Positions 15,478-20,187 of a stretch of DNA of 20,187 bases are shown in pieces. The position numbers and the translations under genes are program-made. A model generated the notes under the pieces. It saw only the letters and a list, made by a program, of their open reading frames with translations. It did not search any database and was not told where the DNA came from. The stretch spans positions 1-20,187 of the forward strand of contig JAXDOS010000092.1 of the NCBI GenBank assembly GCA_034668785.1, read 5' to 3'. Position 1 is the first letter of the stretch; every line of letters begins with the position of its first letter. Source of the stretch: CANKHA01 sp034668785. Lineage in GTDB: Bacteria; Pseudomonadota; Alphaproteobacteria; Rhizobiales; Xanthobacteraceae.

Positions 15478-16353
15478 CTAGGCCACTGCGATGGCTTCCG
15501 CGATCACCACGACGCGACGCGCCATGGCCATATGCAGGCGTTCAACCATCCGGCCATCGACCTGAAGCACGCCCTCCCCCTGGTTTTCCGGGCGGTCGAA
15601 GGCGGCGATGATGGCCTTTGCCTGCGCCACTTCCTCCGCCGTGGGCGAGAAGGCCTCGTTGCAGGGAGCAATCTGATTCGGGTGGATCAGCGTCTTGCCG
15701 TCAAATCCCATATCGCGGCCCTGGCTGCATTCCCGCGCAAAACCTTCACTGTCGGCGAGATCGTTGTAGACGCCGTCGAGGATGTCGATGCCATAGGCGT
15801 GCGCCGCCGCGATGCAGGTGGAAAACCACGACAACATCGGCGCGCGTCCCGGCACCATCCGCGCCCGCGTTTCCTTGGCGAGGTCGTTCGGGCCCATGAC
15901 CAAGCCGGCCAGTCGTGTTTCGGAATCATGCGCCGCCGCCGCGAGCGCAAAAACATTGGCGATGGCAAGCGGGCTTTCGATCATGGCCCAGACGCGTATG
16001 CGCAAGTCGGCATGCATGTCGAATAGCCGCTGGCCGATCGTCTCCAGATGCTTGGGTGTCGCTATCTTCGGCACCAGAATCCCGTCCGGTGCCGCCGCGG
16101 CGGCGGCGTCGATATCCTCTACGCACCACTTGGTATCGAGGCCATTGATGCGGATCAGCACTTCGCGGGGTTGGTAGTTCCCAGATTTCACCGCCTCGAC
16201 CACGTTCTTGCGCGCCTGCTCTTTGGCATCAGGCGCGACTGAATCTTCGAGATCGAAAATGACGCCGTCCGCCGGCAGCGTGCGCGCCTTCTCCAATGCC
16301 CGCAGATTGGACCCGGGCATGAACAGCATGCTGCGGCGCGGACGGATGGTCAT
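15478..16353 (-). CDS. HpcH/HpaI aldolase family, CitE-like CoA-ester lyase
   Basis: The 291-aa TIM-barrel protein has the family blocks RSMLFMPGSNLRALEKA (7-23), GVIFDLEDSVAPDAKEQAR (30-48), IRINGLDTKW (67-76, with R68 as likely CoA-ester binder), MIESPLA (124-130, metal ligand E126), GPNDLAKE (154-161, D157) and GFDGKTLIHPNQI (216-228). Known relatives are the citrate lyase beta subunit, malyl-CoA lyase and malyl-CoA thioesterase; the sequence resembles the malyl-CoA thioesterase/CitE-like group, but the substrate is not certain. There are no citD or citF genes, so it is not a citrate lyase complex. GGGAGG is 4 bases before the ATG. asd lies upstream in the same direction. Confidence 0.9.
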   Translation of the reverse strand: MTIRPRRSMLFMPGSNLRALEKARTLPADGVIFDLEDSVAPDAKEQARKNVVEAVKSGNYQPREVLIRINGLDTKWCVEDIDAAAAAAPDGILVPKIATPKHLETIGQRLFDMHADLRIRVWAMIESPLAIANVFALAAAAHDSETRLAGLVMGPNDLAKETRARMVPGRAPMLSWFSTCIAAAHAYGIDILDGVYNDLADSEGFARECSQGRDMGFDGKTLIHPNQIAPCNEAFSPTAEEVAQAKAIIAAFDRPENQGEGVLQVDGRMVERLHMAMARRVVVIAEAIAVA

Positions 16354-16374
16354 GGTGCCTCCCAGGGGCTGCGA

Positions 16375-16475
16375 ACGCGTCATCCTGAGGTGCGAGCGAA
16401 GCGAGCCTCGAAGGACGACGCGTTTTGATCCGTCACCCTTCGAAGGCCGTCTTCGCCGGCCGCCTCAGGGTGACG
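16375..16475. repeat. Double palindromic repeat (REP-like) between asd and the CitE-like gene
   Basis: Two hairpins lie side by side. The first runs 16375-16423 with ACGCGTC at one end and GACGCGT at the other, plus inner pairing (GTCATCCTGAGG...CCTCGAAGGACGAC). The second has arms CGTCACCCT (16431-16439) and AGGGTGACG (16467-16475) with an inner GGCCG/CGGCC. The words GTCATCCTGAGG and GCGAGCGAAGCGAGCCTCGAAGGA are ones I know from intergenic repeats of Bradyrhizobium relatives. It may stabilise or end the asd transcript. Confidence 0.7.
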
Positions 16476-16483
16476 GGAATAAG

Positions 16484-17518
16484 TTACGCCGCCTTCTTTT
16501 TCGCCTGAATAAGCTTGCGGTTTATCAGGCTCTCGGCGATCTGCACGGCATTGAGCGCCGCGCCCTTGCGCAGATTGTCGGAGACGACCCAGAGCATGAG
16601 GCCGTTGTCGACCGTCGGATCGGTGCGTATGCGGCTGATATAAGTCGCGTCCTCGCCGGCCGCCTCGTAGGGCGTGACATAGCCGCCGGGCTTGTGCTCG
16701 TCGATCACCAGGCAGCCCGGCGCCCGGCGCAAAATCTCCCGCGCTTCATCGACGGAAATCGGCTGCTCGAATTCCACACTCACCGCCTCGGAATGGCCGA
16801 TGAAGACTGGCACGCGCACGCAGGTGGCGACGAGCTTGATCTTGGGATCCAAGATCTTCTTCGTCTCCATCATCATCTTCCATTCTTCCTTGGTGAAGCC
16901 GTCCTCCATGAAATCGTCGATCTGCGGGATCAAGTTGAAGGCGATGCGCTTGGGGAACTTCTTCTGCTCAAGATCCTGCAGCGTGTAGACCGCCTTGGTC
17001 TGACGATCGAGCTCGTTCATGCCTTCTTTGCCGGCGCCGGATACCGACTGATAGGTCGCCACCACCACGCGCTTGATCCTGGCCCTGTCGTGCAGCGGCT
17101 TTAACGCCACCACGAGCTGCACGGTCGAACAGTTGGGATTAGCGATGATGCCCTTTTTGCGGAATCCGGCGACGGCGTCGGCATTCACCTCGGGCACGAT
17201 AAGCGGCACGTCCGGGTCCATGCGCCAGCAGGAGGAATTGTCGATCACCACCGCGCCTTGCGCCGCGATCTTGGGCGACCATTCCTTCGATACGGTGCCG
17301 CCCGCCGACATCAGGCAGATGTCCACGTCAGAGAAGTCGTATTGGTCCAGCGATTTCACCTTAAGGGTTTTTTCACCATAAGAGACCTCGACGCCCATGC
17401 TGCGGCGCGAGGCGAGCGCCACCATCTCGTCGATGGGGAATTCCCGTTCGGCCAGCACGCTGAGCATCTCCCGGCCCACGTTGCCGGTGGCTCCCACGAC
17501 CGCGACTTTGTAACCCAT
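16484..17518 (-). CDS. asd: Aspartate-semialdehyde dehydrogenase
   Basis: This NADP-dependent enzyme reduces aspartyl phosphate to aspartate semialdehyde, the branch point to Lys/diaminopimelate, Thr and Met. The nucleotide-binding start VAVVGATGNVGREML (5-19), NSSCWRMDPDVPLIVPEVN (94-112), active-site C130 in NPNCSTVQ, and H242 in RVPVFIGHSEAVSVEF are all present. The 344-aa length is normal. GGAGAG lies 6 bases before the ATG. It is divergent from the heptad-repeat membrane protein gene, with about 150 bases between the starts, and is followed on the same strand by the CitE-like gene after a repeat. Confidence 0.97.
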   Translation of the reverse strand: MGYKVAVVGATGNVGREMLSVLAEREFPIDEMVALASRRSMGVEVSYGEKTLKVKSLDQYDFSDVDICLMSAGGTVSKEWSPKIAAQGAVVIDNSSCWRMDPDVPLIVPEVNADAVAGFRKKGIIANPNCSTVQLVVALKPLHDRARIKRVVVATYQSVSGAGKEGMNELDRQTKAVYTLQDLEQKKFPKRIAFNLIPQIDDFMEDGFTKEEWKMMMETKKILDPKIKLVATCVRVPVFIGHSEAVSVEFEQPISVDEAREILRRAPGCLVIDEHKPGGYVTPYEAAGEDATYISRIRTDPTVDNGLMLWVVSDNLRKGAALNAVQIAESLINRKLIQAKKKAA

Positions 17519-17667
17519 CGTTCACTCTCCAAAGGAAAATTCCCCGGCCTGCGATGCCGCGGATACCGGAGTGGAAGCGCTTCTAAGCGAGAACTGCCGC
17601 AAAGACAACGCCGATTCAGCCGTTTGGCCGCATCGGCGCGAGCGGTTGCGCGGTAGGAGTAAGGCGG

Positions 17668-18825
17668 ATGTCGAGCACGGATGTAGCAATGGGCGGGATG
17701 ATCCCCCCGGTGGCACGTCCGAACCGGACATTCGGGATGCGGCGAATACCCCCATCTCCCTTCCCTCCCGTGCCGACGACGAGCCCCCAGTGGCAACACG
17801 TCCAGCTTCTGCGGGACCGGCTCACTGTAGTGCTGACATCCTGGCTAAAAGCCGTGGTGCCACCGCTGAAAGCGTCGGCGCTTTATTTGAAGGCCCTGGC
17901 GCCACCACTGAAGGTCCTGGCCCCACCACTGAGAGCTTTGGCGCTGTCGCTGAAAGCCGTGGCGCCCTCGCCCAAAGCCGTCGTGCTGTCTTTTAAAGCT
18001 CGGGCGCTCTCCCTAAAGCCGAACCTAACTTGGTCGCGTAAAGCTGCCGTCCGCGCGCTGCTGCACACCGAACTGCGAAGCACGTTGCTGCGCTTGCTCG
18101 CCTATCTCGCAGCACTCGCCCTTCTCGGCATCGGGACTGGGCAAATATTCCGCTCGGGGCCGGTCGCCGCGGCAATCGAACTTGCACCCCGCGCCGAATG
18201 GATCGAAGTCGGCAAGCCATTTCCGGCCTTTGCGTTAGCCATGCCGGAGCTTGCCGAGGCCGGGCTGAGCTACGGCCTGCGCCGTCACGTCACCGGCGGC
18301 GGCCGCAGGGACGTCATGACGTGGGGCGAGTGGAGCGGCACGGGCCCGCATCTGGTGGTCGAGGTTTACCGGCCCGGTACGGAATTCACACGCTTCGCGG
18401 ACATCGGACAGGAAATCGCCGCCAGGACCGAAGGTCACGTGCTCGCCAAGGACATCAAGCCGGCGGACATGCTCGAAAGCAAATTCGGTGCGGTGGCACT
18501 TGCCGAATTTGCCGCTAACGATGGCCCCCGCCGGTGCGTTGGCTTCGCGCGGCCCTTCACTCACCCGCATCTGCAGATCGCCGGCTGGTATTGCACGACC
18601 GGACCGGAGCTGATCGAGCGTAATGTGATCGCTTGCGCGCTCGACCGGCTGACATTGCTGTCGGCGGGCGGGGACGAGAAGGTCGGCCAGCTGTTTGCCG
18701 GGGCGGAGCTGAAGCGCAATTTCTGCGGCCAAAGAAGCATCCTGCTCGCCGCCACCCCGAAACACGGGCCAGGGCCGTCGATCAGCCCTGAAATGAAGCT
18801 GCGCGGCCGTTTTTCGGCCCGCTAA
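17668..18825 (+). CDS. Single-pass membrane protein with eight tandem heptads, unknown function
   Basis: The 385-aa product has a Pro-rich N-terminus (1-45), then eight tandem copies of a 7-residue unit of type L-K-A-x-A-P-P (60-115), a basic linker, one membrane helix (about 139-161, LLRLLAYLAALALLGIGTG), and a C-terminal domain of about 220 residues, probably periplasmic. The C-terminal domain has cysteines at 290, 309, 323 and 353 and patterns such as MTWGEWSGTGPHLVVEVYRPGTEF; I do not recognise it. AGGAG lies 8 bases before the ATG. After codon 24 there is no Met until the end of the membrane part, so the repeats are probably translated. The gene is divergent from asd. Confidence 0.75.
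   Translation: MSSTDVAMGGMIPPVARPNRTFGMRRIPPSPFPPVPTTSPQWQHVQLLRDRLTVVLTSWLKAVVPPLKASALYLKALAPPLKVLAPPLRALALSLKAVAPSPKAVVLSFKARALSLKPNLTWSRKAAVRALLHTELRSTLLRLLAYLAALALLGIGTGQIFRSGPVAAAIELAPRAEWIEVGKPFPAFALAMPELAEAGLSYGLRRHVTGGGRRDVMTWGEWSGTGPHLVVEVYRPGTEFTRFADIGQEIAARTEGHVLAKDIKPADMLESKFGAVALAEFAANDGPRRCVGFARPFTHPHLQIAGWYCTTGPELIERNVIACALDRLTLLSAGGDEKVGQLFAGAELKRNFCGQRSILLAATPKHGPGPSISPEMKLRGRFSAR
17845..18012 (+). repeat. Eight tandem 21-base units encoding heptads
   Basis: Eight degenerate 21-base units, typically CTGAAAGCCGTGGCGCCACCG, in phase with the reading frame. The encoded units are LKAVVPP, LKASALY, LKALAPP, LKVLAPP, LRALALS, LKAVAPS, PKAVVLS and FKARALS. A Lys or Arg is at position 2 of every copy. 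The repeat period keeps other frames open too. Confidence 0.85.
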
Positions 18826-18933
18826 CCGACGCTATCCCCCTCCAGATCGGCCTGCGGCAGCATCCGCGGCAAATGCCTTGTTGCCGCGAACCAAACATGG
18901 CTACACTGCGTTGACATATCGACCGAGGAAGCC

Positions 18934-19296
18934 ATGCGCTTGAAACTGCTTGCTATCGTCCTTGCCTCCGCCGTCGCCGGAGCTTTTGTGCTCTCCGCCG
19001 ATCCGGCGGGCGCGGCGCCGAAGAAGAAGCAGGTTGTTGCTACGCGCAGCGCCGGCACTGTGGTCGTTAACCGAGACGAGTCGGGGCGCAGCCGCACGCG
19101 GATCATCATCCAGAAGCGCTCGTTCCTCGACGGCGGCACCGAGGTGCTTCCGGGCGAACGCAAGTTCACCGATTATGTCTATCCGCCGAATTATTCCGTC
19201 ACCGGCGTCATCGATCGCACGGCTTTCTCGCATCGCTCACCGCTGCCGGGGCCATGGGATTTGCCAGGCAGGAATAATCCGGGCCAGTTCTGGTGA
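18934..19296 (+). CDS. Small exported protein of unknown function
   Basis: The 120-aa product has a Sec signal peptide (MRLKLLAIVLASAVAGAFVLSADPAGA), a Lys-rich start of the mature part (PKKKQVV), and the conserved-looking blocks IIIQKRSFLDGGTEVLPGERKFTDYVYPPNYS and SPLPGPWDLPGRNNPGQFW. There are no cysteines. I remember similar small proteins in Bradyrhizobium relatives with no known role. GAGGAAG lies 2-3 bases before the ATG, so spacing is short but the site is strong. It ends 20 bases from the convergent leuB. Confidence 0.75.
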   Translation: MRLKLLAIVLASAVAGAFVLSADPAGAAPKKKQVVATRSAGTVVVNRDESGRSRTRIIIQKRSFLDGGTEVLPGERKFTDYVYPPNYSVTGVIDRTAFSHRSPLPGPWDLPGRNNPGQFW

Positions 19297-19316
19297 GTTC
19301 TTCGCCACGCCTATAG

Positions 19317-20187
19317 CTAAGCCGCCAGCTTTTCCATCTCCGCAATTACCGCCTCGCCCATTTCCTTGGTGCTGACGGCTTTCGTGCCTGCTGACTTGAT
19401 GTCGGCGGTGCGCAGGCCTTTGGCCAACGTCGCGGCGATCGCCTGATCGATCAAATCGGCTTCCTTTGCCATGTTGAAGGAATAACGCAGCGCCATGCCG
19501 AATGACGCGATCATGGCGAGCGGGTTGGCCAAGCCCTTGCCGGCGATGTCGGGCGCGGAGCCATGCACCGGCTCATACATCGCCTTGCGCTTCTTCGTCT
19601 TGGCATCGACCTCGCCGAGCGAGGCCGACGGCAGCATGCCGAGCGAGCCGGTGAGCATGGCCGCCACATCCGAGAGCATGTCGCCGAACAAATTGTCCGT
19701 GACGATGACATCGAACTGTTTCGGATTGCGCACGAGCTGCATGCCGCCGGCATCTGCGAGCTGATGCTCAAGCTGCACGTCCTTGTATTCGCGCGCATGC
19801 ACCTGATTGACGACCTCGTGCCAGAGCACGCCGGACTTCATCACGTTGCGCTTTTCCATCGAGGTCAGCTTGTTGCGGCGCTTCTTCGCCAGATCGAAGC
19901 CGACGCGGGCGATGCGCTCGATCTCGTAGGTGTCGTAGACCTGCGTATCCACCGCGCGTTTTTGCCCATTGCCGAGATCGGTGATGGTTTTCGGTTCGCC
20001 GAAATAAACGCCGCCGGTCAATTCGCGCACGATGATGATGTCGAGGCCTTCGACCAATTCGCGCTTGAGGCTGGAGGATTCCGCCAGCGCGGGATAGCAG
20101 ATCGCCGGGCGCAGATTGCCGAATAGGGCAAGATCCTTGCGCAAGCGCAGGAGGCCGGCTTCCGGCCGCGCCTCGTACGGCACCTTG
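19317..20187 (-). CDS. leuB: 3-isopropylmalate dehydrogenase (LeuB), 5' truncated by window edge
   Basis: LeuB oxidises and decarboxylates 3-isopropylmalate with NAD+ and a divalent metal in leucine synthesis. The visible 289 residues or so cover the C-terminal three quarters of the usual 360-370; the gene enters at the right edge with KVPYEARPEAGLLRLRKDL. Family motifs are LFGNLRPAICYPAL, ELTGGVYFGEPK, VYDTYEIERIARVGFDLA, TDNLFGDMLSDVAAMLTGSLGMLPSASLG (metal-binding aspartates) and EPVHGSAPDIAGKGLANPLAMI. The window-edge GTG is an internal codon. It points toward the exported-protein gene. Confidence 0.96.
   Translation of the reverse strand, partial: KVPYEARPEAGLLRLRKDLALFGNLRPAICYPALAESSSLKRELVEGLDIIIVRELTGGVYFGEPKTITDLGNGQKRAVDTQVYDTYEIERIARVGFDLAKKRRNKLTSMEKRNVMKSGVLWHEVVNQVHAREYKDVQLEHQLADAGGMQLVRNPKQFDVIVTDNLFGDMLSDVAAMLTGSLGMLPSASLGEVDAKTKKRKAMYEPVHGSAPDIAGKGLANPLAMIASFGMALRYSFNMAKEADLIDQAIAATLAKGLRTADIKSAGTKAVSTKEMGEAVIAEMEKLAA

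Noticed and set aside
16208..17104. Plus-strand frame of 298 codons opposite asd
   Set aside because: It runs through the intergenic repeat and antisense to asd, with no recognisable motif.
17571..17996. Alternative plus frame through the heptad repeat (141 codons)
   Set aside because: The 21-base period keeps other frames open by chance. It begins in the asd upstream region, has no good ribosome-binding site and ends within the repeat, whereas the chosen frame goes on into a membrane protein.
19563..20126. Plus-strand frame of 187 codons opposite leuB
   Set aside because: It is antisense to a clear leuB.

Overview
The window is about 20.2 kb of GC-rich DNA that looks like chromosome of an alphaproteobacterium of the order Hyphomicrobiales (Rhizobiales), probably close to Bradyrhizobium or a related family. 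The grounds are the gene order ffh-rpsP-rimM-trmD-rplS-leuC, the Ala/Lys-rich tails on S16 and L19, and two palindromic intergenic repeats of a type common in that group. One of these repeats reads MRGLDPRIH when translated. The placement is inference from pattern and memory; no search was run. No tRNA, rRNA, CRISPR array, transposase or phage gene was seen.

Left part (1-6.1 kb) is core genome, all on the plus strand. It holds the end of an exported GyrI-like protein, ffh (signal recognition particle GTPase), rpsP, rimM, trmD and rplS, a strong terminator, then leuC and another strong terminator. This is the usual translation and SRP neighbourhood.

Middle part (6.1-14.4 kb) looks like accessory or fast-changing content between leuC and leuD. 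It has three small exported proteins of unknown function, a minimal HExxHxxGxxD metallopeptidase, a GlcG/HbpS-family protein, a poorly coding stretch with one weak minus-strand ORF, a large Cache-PAS-PAS-GGDEF-EAL cyclic-di-GMP enzyme, a convergent MFS transporter, and a PxpA (LamB/YcsF) gene without its usual PxpB and PxpC partners.

Right part (14.5-20.2 kb) returns to amino-acid biosynthesis: leuD with a small overlapping exported protein, a CitE-like CoA-ester lyase and asd on the minus strand separated by a double-hairpin repeat, a single-pass membrane protein with eight tandem heptads, another small exported protein, and the 3' part of leuB on the minus strand. leuC, leuD and leuB together give the isopropylmalate isomerase (LeuCD) and isopropylmalate dehydrogenase steps of leucine synthesis. 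asd feeds Lys/Thr/Met and diaminopimelate.

I see no convincing new multi-gene system. The most unusual items are the heptad-repeat membrane protein, the orphan PxpA with a changed signature motif, and the cluster of small exported proteins.
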